A stretch of 64,000 nucleotides of DNA from an uncultured Aquimarina sp. (GTDB lineage: Bacteria > Bacteroidota > Bacteroidia > Flavobacteriales > Flavobacteriaceae). Below the pieces are notes generated by a model. It was not told where the DNA came from and searched no databases. It saw only the letters and a list, made by a program, of their open reading frames with translations. The stretch spans positions 62,001 through 126,000 of the forward strand of contig CANMDW010000013.1 of NCBI GenBank assembly GCA_947496705.1, written 5' to 3'. Shown one piece after another: positions 53,531 to 61,984 of the stretch; position 1 is the first letter of the stretch; the number at the start of each line of letters is the position of its first letter. Position numbers and translations under genes: made by a program.

Positions 53531-54672
53531 TTATTTGATTCTAAAAAACATCCCGTTTTTAATTTTTCAATAGTGTCTTCAGATTTATCAATGGTCATGG
53601 TGCCAATGGTGCTGAACCCTTCTTTCATTGCCTTTTCGGTGAAGTCTATAGCCATAGACTTGGTGCCTTCAAGTTTTGGGACAATATCAATCTCTTTTAG
53701 TTCCAATTCAATTTTACCAGCTGTAATCGTACCCAACAGATAGTTTACCGTTGGATTCCATCCGAACAGGCTTCCATGTGCGATCTGTTGTACATTATCT
53801 TTTTCGGTACAAGTAATAGCGTGTACTTCTCCACATAGATATAGATCCACTTTATGTTTGGCAAGTACTTTCCACAATTCAGATTCCCTTCCTTTCTCCA
53901 GCATCATACCGCTTGAATTTAAAATATTTACGGGTCCCAGGATCGGTGTGTGGCCCATCACAATCACATGATCCACTTCTTTTTGGGTTTTAAGTACATT
54001 ATCCAGCCATTCGAGTTGCTTGCCCGAAACTTGTGCGACTATCTTCCCTTCAGGTCCCTCTCCAGGCTCAAATACATCCACGGCTACAAATAGCGTATTG
54101 TTGTGGGTGAAATAATAGGCCAGTCCTTTCATGTGATCAGGGCCATTCTCCGGCATCTGCATGTGTTTTCTAAATTGCTCTTCAAATAGTGGAACAAGCT
54201 TTGCTTTTTCCTCTGGCCATGGATTATCTCCCACTTCATGATCGCCAACCGCAACATAATATTTTAGATCATGGGCTTCCATACGTGCTTTCCATGCAGG
54301 GTAAAAGATTGCTGCTTTTTCTAAAATCGCTTCTTCAGTGGGCTCCAAAATCGAAGGCCATCTACCATTTACCAGATCACCGGGAATTAATACAAAATCG
54401 GGATTTTCGGCCTTTACTGCTTCAAGAAAATAGGAAAGCGCCTCTTCAAATCCCGGATGCGGATAATAGGTGTCTTTATTAAGAAAGTCTGGAATACTAA
54501 CAAATGTCCAGGACTTCTCTGCTTCTTTTTTTTCTTTTGAAGTGCACGCAAACAGAAGGCATAAGATCAGGATTAGCATCCAAAAATAATTCATTCCATA
54601 TCTACCAACACTATACTGCCCACTACTGGAGTATGATTTTGTTTGAATTATAGTTTTTATTTTATTCATCAT
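53527..54672 (-). CDS. Calcineurin-like metallophosphoesterase, lipoprotein
   Basis: The lipoprotein signal MNYFWMLILILCLLFACTS starts at an internal Met, so the ATG at 54594 may be the true start. The frame opens at 54672, 3 bp after the upstream stop. Core motifs: IPGDLVNGRW, VGDHEVGD, VMGHTPILG and LCGEVHA. The first metal motif reads SIPDFLN, with Asp but without the usual D-x-H, and the GNH(E/D) box is GDHE. These variations, and GEVH in place of GHxH, make its metal site atypical. It may have shifted substrate or lower activity. The preceding gene is a GH43-like enzyme. Confidence 0.8.
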   Translation of the reverse strand: MMNKIKTIIQTKSYSSSGQYSVGRYGMNYFWMLILILCLLFACTSKEKKEAEKSWTFVSIPDFLNKDTYYPHPGFEEALSYFLEAVKAENPDFVLIPGDLVNGRWPSILEPTEEAILEKAAIFYPAWKARMEAHDLKYYVAVGDHEVGDNPWPEEKAKLVPLFEEQFRKHMQMPENGPDHMKGLAYYFTHNNTLFVAVDVFEPGEGPEGKIVAQVSGKQLEWLDNVLKTQKEVDHVIVMGHTPILGPVNILNSSGMMLEKGRESELWKVLAKHKVDLYLCGEVHAITCTEKDNVQQIAHGSLFGWNPTVNYLLGTITAGKIELELKEIDIVPKLEGTKSMAIDFTEKAMKEGFSTIGTMTIDKSEDTIEKLKTGCFLESNK

Positions 54673-54675
54673 TAT

Positions 54676-55863
54676 TTACTGCATTTCCATTGAATACATT
54701 TGCTCAGTTCCATATTGACCAGAATTGAAAAAGATCCTGGCTTTACCTTCAGGGGTTATCAACAGATGGTGCCTCCAGAAATTAACGCCTATCCCCCCAT
54801 CCAATTCTTCTTGATTTAAATCTTTAGGGTATCGAAACGGGCTATTTACTGTATCTGGAGACCAATCGCTTTCCAGACCCTCTGGCCCGCTCACTACCCA
54901 ACCTCCTAATGAGGGGGCAGGTTCTCTATGACTTTCATCTACTGGTGGTGTAGGGCTACCATTAATAAGGCCATACCATTGCTTTTTGGATGCATCATAG
55001 AATACCTGTGGGGTACTCATCCAGCCTTGGTTCCAGGCTTTAGACTGACCCGGTCGCTGGAGTATCTTCACTTTTTTTGCCTCTGGCTGGTTAGGGTGCC
55101 AGTAGGCCAGCACTGTACCTGATCCAAATGCCGATTCTTTTTGTTCTGGTTGAGCATATTTTGGATAGGCTTTATAAAAAATAGCAACCTTATTTTGGTC
55201 TCCCAGCCAATAAGCGGTAGGTGTATCACAATGCAATCCATCAAACCAGTTTTCATCGGGTGAAAGTACAGGTTGTTTTACTACCGTCCATGGGCCTGCT
55301 AATCTTTCAGCCGAAGCTACTTGCATATATTTATTATTGCCCCCCTCTTTATTGGGGGTAGTACAGGTAAAAATGGACCAGTATTTTCCTTCAATTTTCG
55401 CCGCCCGGTTTGGTTTGTAAGCATCCATAATAACCCACCATTTATGCCACCCGATTTCATAAGTAAAATCTTGTGGATTGGTAATTTGTACCTGGCCTAA
55501 TTTTTCCCAGTCGTCTGGACCGATCTCTTCTGCAGATTTGCTTTTTGCCATACCAGCACTCAACAATTCTTCTCCATCTTCGGCTCTACCCATAGCAAAG
55601 TAAAACATCCTCCAGGTATTGATCTCTTTATCCCAAACTATGCATGGATCACCAACTACATGAGAATCGAAGGCATTTCCTCCTGATCGGGTAAGTACTG
55701 CACGGGGATCCATCTTCCATGTAGCTTCTCTGAAATTTGTTGGTGTTTCTGTCTGAATTTCCTCTAATTGAGTGTTTTTTTCTTCTTTAGATGTTTTTTG
55801 TTGACAAGCTAAAAGCAATGTAAATAATATAGCTATCAAATATTTAGTTCCGTTCAATTTCAT
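54676..55863 (-). CDS. GH43-like five-bladed beta-propeller protein, lipoprotein
   Basis: The ATG at 55863 gives a good lipoprotein signal (AILFTLLLACQQ); the frame extends to 55917 but that part overlaps the preceding gene. The chain shows propeller blades typical of GH43/GH32-like and related families: DPCIVWDKEINTWRMFYF (about residues 70-88), a central DAYKPNR segment, DTPTAYWLGDQN and FWRHHLLITPEGKARIFF. Candidate acids are the Asp of DPCIVW and the Asp of DTPTAYW, but the family is not settled, so activity is unassigned. It sits 3 bp before the phosphoesterase gene and 40 bp after a sulfatase gene. Confidence 0.7.
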   Translation of the reverse strand: MKLNGTKYLIAILFTLLLACQQKTSKEEKNTQLEEIQTETPTNFREATWKMDPRAVLTRSGGNAFDSHVVGDPCIVWDKEINTWRMFYFAMGRAEDGEELLSAGMAKSKSAEEIGPDDWEKLGQVQITNPQDFTYEIGWHKWWVIMDAYKPNRAAKIEGKYWSIFTCTTPNKEGGNNKYMQVASAERLAGPWTVVKQPVLSPDENWFDGLHCDTPTAYWLGDQNKVAIFYKAYPKYAQPEQKESAFGSGTVLAYWHPNQPEAKKVKILQRPGQSKAWNQGWMSTPQVFYDASKKQWYGLINGSPTPPVDESHREPAPSLGGWVVSGPEGLESDWSPDTVNSPFRYPKDLNQEELDGGIGVNFWRHHLLITPEGKARIFFNSGQYGTEQMYSMEMQ

Positions 55864-55903
55864 ATTTTCAGTATTAGTGTTGTGATAATTAAATAATATA
55901 GAT

Positions 55904-57367
55904 TCAATGGCTTCCACGATATATTCTTCTCCTGTCTCCTTTTTTTCTGTTTTGTGGTCTTAACTTGGGATCAAATGCCGGATTTCTTTCAAGAGGGAAG
56001 GGTGCTCCTATGCTTTTGCGCCATTCACTCAACAGTTGTTGCATTTCTTTTGCTTTTTCGGGTTGAGAATACACCAGATTACTCGTTTCACCAATATCGT
56101 CCCTAAGATTATACAATTCCAGGTGATCATCTTCAAAAAACTCCATCAATTTATAATCACCTTGCCTCACAACGCCGGATGGAGTAGTTCTCCATAATAC
56201 ATTCAGTCCATATCCTGCCTGAAGGTATACAGGGTAATGCCAGAATATTGCATCCCTTTTGAGTTTTCCATGCTGCTTGAATAATGGAACGAGGCTCTCT
56301 CCATCGAGTGGGTAATTTTTTGGTTTGTTTGCCCCTGCCAATTCGAGAAAAGTGGGATAAAAGTCCGTTCCGATCACTGGTTCATGACATACAGTGCCAG
56401 CTCCAATTTTACCGGGCCACCGAATAATCATGGGTACACGTATACCGCCCTCACTAAGGGTTCCTTTATAACCTTTAAGAGGCTTCATCGAAGTTACTGC
56501 ATGAAGCCCTCCATTATCTGAGAAAAGTATCACCACGGTATTTTCGGCAATTTTCAAGGTTTCTAATGTAGCCAATAAACGACCTATATTAGAGTCCAGA
56601 GATTCGATCATAGCTGCATATACAGGATCAAATTGACCGTTTGATGGCGGCTTTGGAATGTATTTCTGCATTATGGAGTCCTTTGCCTGAATTGGAGTGT
56701 GAGGTGAATGATACGCCATGGTTAAGAAAAAGGGGCCTTTTTTATTGTTTTCAATAAATGTCAGTGCTTCATCTGTTAATCTATCAGTCAGGTATTCTCC
56801 TTCTGGTCCGTCTTTCAATATTTCATGACGGTACGGGCTAAAATAACTTGCTGGCTTACCATTATAACATCCGGCTACATTCACATCAAAACCCTGCTCT
56901 GCCGGACCATTTTGATCCCGTGTAGCGCCTAGATGCCATTTTCCTACAAAACCGGTTGTATAGCCTGCTGGTTTTAGCGATTCGGCTATTGTAATCTTGT
57001 CTGCATCCAGTCTATGTTGATTCGGGGTAGGAATTAATGCCCGCCATTCAAGTTCTCCTCTTTCTGAGCTGCCCACTGTATACACTCCTGTTCTGGGAGC
57101 ATATTGACCAGACATGATCGCTGCGCGGCTGGGGGCGCAATTAGGTGCATTGGCATAGGCATTGGTAAAAAACATCCCCTGACCTGCTAGCTTATCCAGG
57201 TTGGGGGTCTCAAAAAACTGACTTCCATTGAAAGAAGTATCTTTCCATCCTAAATCATCGGCAATGATAAAAAGAATGTTAGGTTTTTCATTAGATTGCT
57301 GAGCCTCTACCTGAAGAAATGAGCTAATCAGAAATATGATGACGCTTACTTGTTTTATTAATTTCAT
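55904..57367 (-). CDS. S1 sulfatase, exported
   Basis: A signal peptide (1-22, ending VEAQ) precedes IADDLGWKDTSFNG (about residues 35-48), the formylglycine Cys77 in CAPSRAAIMSG, YAPRTGVYTVG, GKWHLGATRDQNG and LFSDNGGLHAV. This is a classic S1 layout of normal length. The C-terminus is Arg-rich (NRKKGDRRRIYRGSH). The 87-bp gap before it, to the sulfatase gene at 57455, is AT-rich with no clear operator or terminator. Confidence 0.9.
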   Translation of the reverse strand: MKLIKQVSVIIFLISSFLQVEAQQSNEKPNILFIIADDLGWKDTSFNGSQFFETPNLDKLAGQGMFFTNAYANAPNCAPSRAAIMSGQYAPRTGVYTVGSSERGELEWRALIPTPNQHRLDADKITIAESLKPAGYTTGFVGKWHLGATRDQNGPAEQGFDVNVAGCYNGKPASYFSPYRHEILKDGPEGEYLTDRLTDEALTFIENNKKGPFFLTMAYHSPHTPIQAKDSIMQKYIPKPPSNGQFDPVYAAMIESLDSNIGRLLATLETLKIAENTVVILFSDNGGLHAVTSMKPLKGYKGTLSEGGIRVPMIIRWPGKIGAGTVCHEPVIGTDFYPTFLELAGANKPKNYPLDGESLVPLFKQHGKLKRDAIFWHYPVYLQAGYGLNVLWRTTPSGVVRQGDYKLMEFFEDDHLELYNLRDDIGETSNLVYSQPEKAKEMQQLLSEWRKSIGAPFPLERNPAFDPKLRPQNRKKGDRRRIYRGSH

Positions 57368-57454
57368 ATGTATATTAAATTATATAAAAACGAATCTTTG
57401 ATGATTAAAATAATGATGTCTTTTCTATTTTAATTGTGTCGTTTTTTTTTAGTA

Positions 57455-58909
57455 TTAGTTGATAGGTGGTATATTCATTTGAGGCAGCCATTGAGCCAAC
57501 TTAGCTTTAATCGATTGATACTCTTTTTGGCTTGCCAGATTATTCCATTCTAATGAATCCACTTGGTGATCATATAATTCTTCAGACCCATCGGCATAAT
57601 GGATATACCGATAGCGTTTGGATCGGATACTTTGATTTTTATATTTAAAAGTGCTAATTACCGGATAGTTCCATTCCATATCTGGTTCTTTCAGTAAAGG
57701 AAATAAGCTTCTACCCTCCAATTCTTTATTTGAAGGTAACTTACAGGCATCTACTAAAGAAGGATATATATCAATAAGACTTACCGGCCAATCCACCTGG
57801 GTTCCAGCTTTAGTGATCCCAGGTACTTTGAATATTAGTACACTACGGGTACCTTCTTCCCATAGCGTTGATTTTCTCCAATGTGATTTTTCGCCCAGAT
57901 GATATCCATGATCAGACCAAAGCACTACAATGGTGTTGTCTCTATATTCACTATTTTCTAAAGCGTCCAAGACTTTACCCAAACACTCATCAACAAAAGA
58001 TATCGCTGCCAGGTAGGCCTGCACTCCTTCTTTCCATTTGTTATGTTGAATAACCCGCATATGGTCTCCCGGAAGGCTATCTTTAGAAACTTTGGGTTTC
58101 CATACTTTGAGCCTGGCTAATTCCCTTCCCAATAATGGTACATCATCCAAATCATTTTCAGGAATCTCAGGTAATGTAATCTTATCTAAAGGATAGCGAT
58201 CAAAGTATTTTTTGGGGATGTACCAAGGCAAATGAGGCTTGTAGAAACCACAGGCAAGGAAGAAGGGTTTTTTATGGTCTTCTTGCAGTTGTTTTGACAC
58301 CCAATCGGCTACTTTCCAATCCCCCATTTCTGAAGTATCTACATCGATTGGTCCCCAATCAAAGAAATGAGCATATACCGGCATCCCATGAAGCGGTTTT
58401 TGTTCAGGTTCGGGATCATCAGGTCTAATTTTTTGAATAGAAGGCCAGTATTCATCCCATGAAAGAGTATCATGAACATAATGAAAGACTTTACCTGAGC
58501 CTAATGACTTATACCCATGATTCCTGAAGTATTGTGGAAGTGTAAATGCAGTTTTTAGCTTTGGACTACTGCGTAAGGGTTGCTTATTCTCATAGACCCC
58601 AGATGTATATGGTTGTATTCCTGTAAGCACGGCAGTACGTGAGGGATTACAAAGTGGTGCAGCCGTGTAGGCACTTGTAAAAAGCACACTTTCCTTCATG
58701 AGTCTGTCGATATTTGGAGTTAAAACATCGGGATACCCTTTTAATGCACCCACCCAGTCATTAAGATCATCAATTGAGATAAAGAGAACATTAGGAGGAA
58801 TCGGTTCTTTTTTTTCTTGTGAACACGAAAACAATGATAACCCAATTATATAGAATACTAATAATCGTAAGATTTTCTTAATTTTATTATATTCTTGATC
58901 TAATATCAT
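57455..58909 (-). CDS. S1 sulfatase, lipoprotein, iduronate-2-sulfatase-like branch
   Basis: A lipoprotein signal ends LSLFSCSQ (Cys29). SIDDLNDWVGALKGYP (about residues 45-60), the formylglycine Cys87 in CNPSRTAVLTG, GSGKVFHYVHD and WSDHGYHLGEKSHW mark the iduronate-2-sulfatase-like group. It is a paralogue of the enzyme at 39956-41332. Two such paralogues in one operon suggest different regio- or residue specificity. It overlaps the phosphotriesterase-like gene by 4 bp, so the pair is coupled. Confidence 0.9.
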   Translation of the reverse strand: MILDQEYNKIKKILRLLVFYIIGLSLFSCSQEKKEPIPPNVLFISIDDLNDWVGALKGYPDVLTPNIDRLMKESVLFTSAYTAAPLCNPSRTAVLTGIQPYTSGVYENKQPLRSSPKLKTAFTLPQYFRNHGYKSLGSGKVFHYVHDTLSWDEYWPSIQKIRPDDPEPEQKPLHGMPVYAHFFDWGPIDVDTSEMGDWKVADWVSKQLQEDHKKPFFLACGFYKPHLPWYIPKKYFDRYPLDKITLPEIPENDLDDVPLLGRELARLKVWKPKVSKDSLPGDHMRVIQHNKWKEGVQAYLAAISFVDECLGKVLDALENSEYRDNTIVVLWSDHGYHLGEKSHWRKSTLWEEGTRSVLIFKVPGITKAGTQVDWPVSLIDIYPSLVDACKLPSNKELEGRSLFPLLKEPDMEWNYPVISTFKYKNQSIRSKRYRYIHYADGSEELYDHQVDSLEWNNLASQKEYQSIKAKLAQWLPQMNIPPIN

Positions 58910-59946
58910 TTTTTAAGTTTTTTCACACTAATGGCAAATGCCTCAGCAGGATTTTGAATCATTATGGTATCAATCTCTTCTTTTGTTAGACCTGCTTCTT
59001 TAAGAGCTGGAATCAGATGAGTAAACAAAGAAGTAAATCCTCTGAAATTCCCTCCGTTTTCTGCTCCCGGAGTATACCATCCGGCATCATGTGATAATAG
59101 TATTTTCTTGATATGTCCGCTTTCCTTCAGGTTTTTGATCATGGAAACATATTTTTCTGCATTCTTCTTGCGCACACTATCCAGGCTTACCCACGCACCT
59201 TGCTCTGCAGCTTTCACATGCATAGACAGGTCCTTTTCTTTCTGCGCATGGGTCCAGATAAAAGCGCTTGGACTCACACCATTTTCTTTTACTATTTCTA
59301 TTTGCTGTAGGGCAGGTTCTGCTTCTCCTGTATGGGAAGCAATGGTGAGCCCGGTCTTTAAATGTGTAAGTGAGGCAGCTTTGATTAATTTTTGGTGAAA
59401 CTCAGACAACGAACCTTTGTTTACAGCCGTCTTTATAAAACCTGGTTTAATAGTTGTTTCCTGCATACCGGTTTCAAAATCTGTGATCCATCTGGAGGCA
59501 AGTTGTTCGGCTGATTCGTTATAGGCATGTTCAGGAATGTGCTTGTTATTATTGGCACCATAATACCCTGTATTGGTAATGATATGTAATCTGGTTTCGT
59601 CTGCTAATTCCTTTAGTAATTGAACATCCTTACCAATATAGCTCGGCGTAAACTCAAAGAAGGTCTTACATCCATGCTTTTTCAACTCATGCAAGTATGG
59701 CATAACCACTTTTTTAACAGCCTCTCTATCCCACCAAATCTCACCGGTAGCCCCTTTTGATCCGTCGACCAACACATGTTCATGGGTGAGCGACAATCCC
59801 ATATCGGATGGCTTGATCTTACCATTTACGGTCATGATGTATCCTTTCCTTCCAGAATTACCAAAAGCTATACTATTGGGTGCCAGAGCCAATCCAAAAG
59901 AAGCTACTGCGGTCGTTTTGATAAAATTTCTTCTGGTTGAGTTCAT
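58906..59946 (-). CDS. Phosphotriesterase-family (amidohydrolase-like) protein with Tat-like signal
   Basis: RRNFIKTTAVASFG (residues 5-18) is a Tat-type signal. The amidohydrolase barrel has the metal pair His55/His57 in LTHEHVLVDG, a likely carboxylated Lys in GFIKTAVNKG near residue 170, ASHTGEAEP, and the late Asp in LLSHDAGWY. In this family many members are lactonases, and true organophosphate activity is the exception. In this setting a lactonase or esterase acting on uronic- or aldonic-acid lactones is more likely than phosphotriester cleavage, but neither is shown. It lies 4 bp from GH97 and overlaps the sulfatase downstream. Confidence 0.85.
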   Translation of the reverse strand: MNSTRRNFIKTTAVASFGLALAPNSIAFGNSGRKGYIMTVNGKIKPSDMGLSLTHEHVLVDGSKGATGEIWWDREAVKKVVMPYLHELKKHGCKTFFEFTPSYIGKDVQLLKELADETRLHIITNTGYYGANNNKHIPEHAYNESAEQLASRWITDFETGMQETTIKPGFIKTAVNKGSLSEFHQKLIKAASLTHLKTGLTIASHTGEAEPALQQIEIVKENGVSPSAFIWTHAQKEKDLSMHVKAAEQGAWVSLDSVRKKNAEKYVSMIKNLKESGHIKKILLSHDAGWYTPGAENGGNFRGFTSLFTHLIPALKEAGLTKEEIDTIMIQNPAEAFAISVKKLKK

Positions 59947-59950
59947 TGTA

Positions 59951-61984
59951 TTACTCTTTTATAGGTTTAAGCTCGATAGCTTGTCCTCCTCCTCTAGCCA
60001 GCTTTATTTTTAGTATGGTTTCAGCATGTACTTCTTGTTTGGAGATTTCAATAGGATAAGGGTTAGTCTCCCAATCGGCAGCTTCTCCATCTGCGTAGAT
60101 CGTTGCCAGATAGGTCTTTCCTTTATCAAGGAAATCAAGCGACACTTTAAAATCGCGAGATTTTTCATTGGTAATACTTCCCAAAAACCAACGATCCCCA
60201 GCTTTGCGAACAATAGTCACATACTCTCCAATATCAGCATTCAGTACTTTTTGGTCTTTCCAGTTTACGTCGAGGTCTTCAATAAACTTAAAAGCAGGTT
60301 GGTTTTCATAATTTTCGATAAGATCGGCTGCCATCACCATAGGGCTGTAAAGCACCACCATTAAGGCAAGTTGTTTGGCAACTGTTGTTCGCACTTGTAG
60401 TGTAAGCCCTCTTTCTTTAAATTCGTTCCATTTTGGCATTCGCTTCCAGGAATTTTTGAATTGAACATCAAAGATTCCAGGGGTATAATCTACAGGTCCT
60501 GAAAGCATCCTGGTAAAGGCTATAGTGGTCGTATGAGCAGGGTAATTTCCTTTGCTCCAGGCATTCCATTCCATACCTCTTACACCTTCGCGAGTCATCA
60601 TATTGGGCCAGGTTCTGCGAATACCTGTATCTTTAATAGGTTCATGGGCATTAATCATTATTTGGTTTGCAGCTGCCATCTCTACTACTTTCCGGTAGTG
60701 ATTTACCATAAACTGGCCGTGATGGCTTTGCCCCGGCACTCTTATTTTTCCGGCATAACCAGTTTTAATGGCATGCACCCCTAGTTTTTTATACATCGCC
60801 ATAACGGAATCCAATCGGGCTTCAAATTCGGGAATGTTACCCCCGGTTTCCTGATGACCGATAAACTCAACACCTTTTTCTTTGGCATATCGTACTACTT
60901 CTTCAGGATCAAAATCGGGATAAGGTGTTGTATAATCAAAGCTATCTTCGCTTAACCAGGTGTCCCAGCCATGGTTCCAACCTTCTACCAGAACTCCTTC
61001 GATATTATGTGTAGCAGCAAAATCGATGTATCTTTTTGTGTTTTCTGTAGTGGCCCCGTGTTGTGGCCCCGACGCCCAGGTTTCCAAAAACAAATGCAGA
61101 CTCCACCAGATACCAATGTATTTCATAGGTTTGATCCATGAAGTATCCTCAATTTTTCCAGGTTCATTCAGATTTACAATTAAATTGGATTCAATGAGCC
61201 CTCTTGCTGTCTTGGATAGCTGTATCGTGCGCCAGGGACTTTGCATAGGTAGTTTTGCTTTTACTTTTATCCCATCCGGCCAGGGAGCCAGGTCGCTTTC
61301 GAGGCATGTAGATCCTGCTTTATGTGCCAACGTCATCCCGGCATAATTGGTAAGATTGGCTTCGTGTATACTAAAGTAAGTGCTATCTCCGGATTTCATA
61401 GTTACTGGAGTAGCCAATGTTGCTGACTCACTTAATTTTGTATGCTTAAACCTTCTCTCGTAAGAGTTGTGATTTGCCTTGATCCACCATGTTTCAGGAT
61501 CTTTATTGATACTGAATTGGGTTTTTTCAGAAAGAATGAATACAGAATCCACTCCTCTTTGGTTAGGAATTTCATAACGAAAACCGATACCATCATCAAA
61601 AGCCCGGAAAAACAATATTAGTTTTCGGTCTACACTTTCTACATCGGTCAAAAATACTTTTAACTCGTTGTACTGGTTTTGCACAGATTTTGTTTCTCCC
61701 CATGGTCTTTCCCAGGTTTCATCTGTGCTTGTTCTCTCCACTTTATCTACTTTGAAACCGGTGAGCAGATCTGGCTGATTCTTTAAATCAAAACCCATAC
61801 CAGAGGTATCCACAACCATTTCGTTTCCAAAAGACACTGTATACTGAAGTTTTCCTTCCTGATCAAGCATAAAATCAATCTGTACCTGGCTATCGGGAGA
61901 AAAAAGTGTCAAATCATCTTGTCTTTTACAACCAAAAATAATTGTGACCCATAATAATACGACGATGTAGTATATTCTAATCAT
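59951..61984 (-). CDS. GH97 glycosidase, lipoprotein, inverting-type active site
   Basis: A lipoprotein signal ends IIFGCKR (Cys19). Layout is GH97: an N-terminal beta-sandwich (about 25-270, with ETWERPWGE), a TIM barrel (about 280-580) and a C-terminal beta domain. IKTGYAG near residue 415 has Gly where retaining GH97 enzymes have a nucleophilic Asp, and Glu448 in NAHEP plus Glu466/Glu472 (TREGVRGMEW) fit the inverting, SusB-like group. Inverting members cleave alpha-glucosides. The fine specificity here is unknown, and an alpha-linked sugar in the target glycan is inferred. Its start overlaps the lyase gene by 4 bp. Confidence 0.9.
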   Translation of the reverse strand: MIRIYYIVVLLWVTIIFGCKRQDDLTLFSPDSQVQIDFMLDQEGKLQYTVSFGNEMVVDTSGMGFDLKNQPDLLTGFKVDKVERTSTDETWERPWGETKSVQNQYNELKVFLTDVESVDRKLILFFRAFDDGIGFRYEIPNQRGVDSVFILSEKTQFSINKDPETWWIKANHNSYERRFKHTKLSESATLATPVTMKSGDSTYFSIHEANLTNYAGMTLAHKAGSTCLESDLAPWPDGIKVKAKLPMQSPWRTIQLSKTARGLIESNLIVNLNEPGKIEDTSWIKPMKYIGIWWSLHLFLETWASGPQHGATTENTKRYIDFAATHNIEGVLVEGWNHGWDTWLSEDSFDYTTPYPDFDPEEVVRYAKEKGVEFIGHQETGGNIPEFEARLDSVMAMYKKLGVHAIKTGYAGKIRVPGQSHHGQFMVNHYRKVVEMAAANQIMINAHEPIKDTGIRRTWPNMMTREGVRGMEWNAWSKGNYPAHTTTIAFTRMLSGPVDYTPGIFDVQFKNSWKRMPKWNEFKERGLTLQVRTTVAKQLALMVVLYSPMVMAADLIENYENQPAFKFIEDLDVNWKDQKVLNADIGEYVTIVRKAGDRWFLGSITNEKSRDFKVSLDFLDKGKTYLATIYADGEAADWETNPYPIEISKQEVHAETILKIKLARGGGQAIELKPIKE

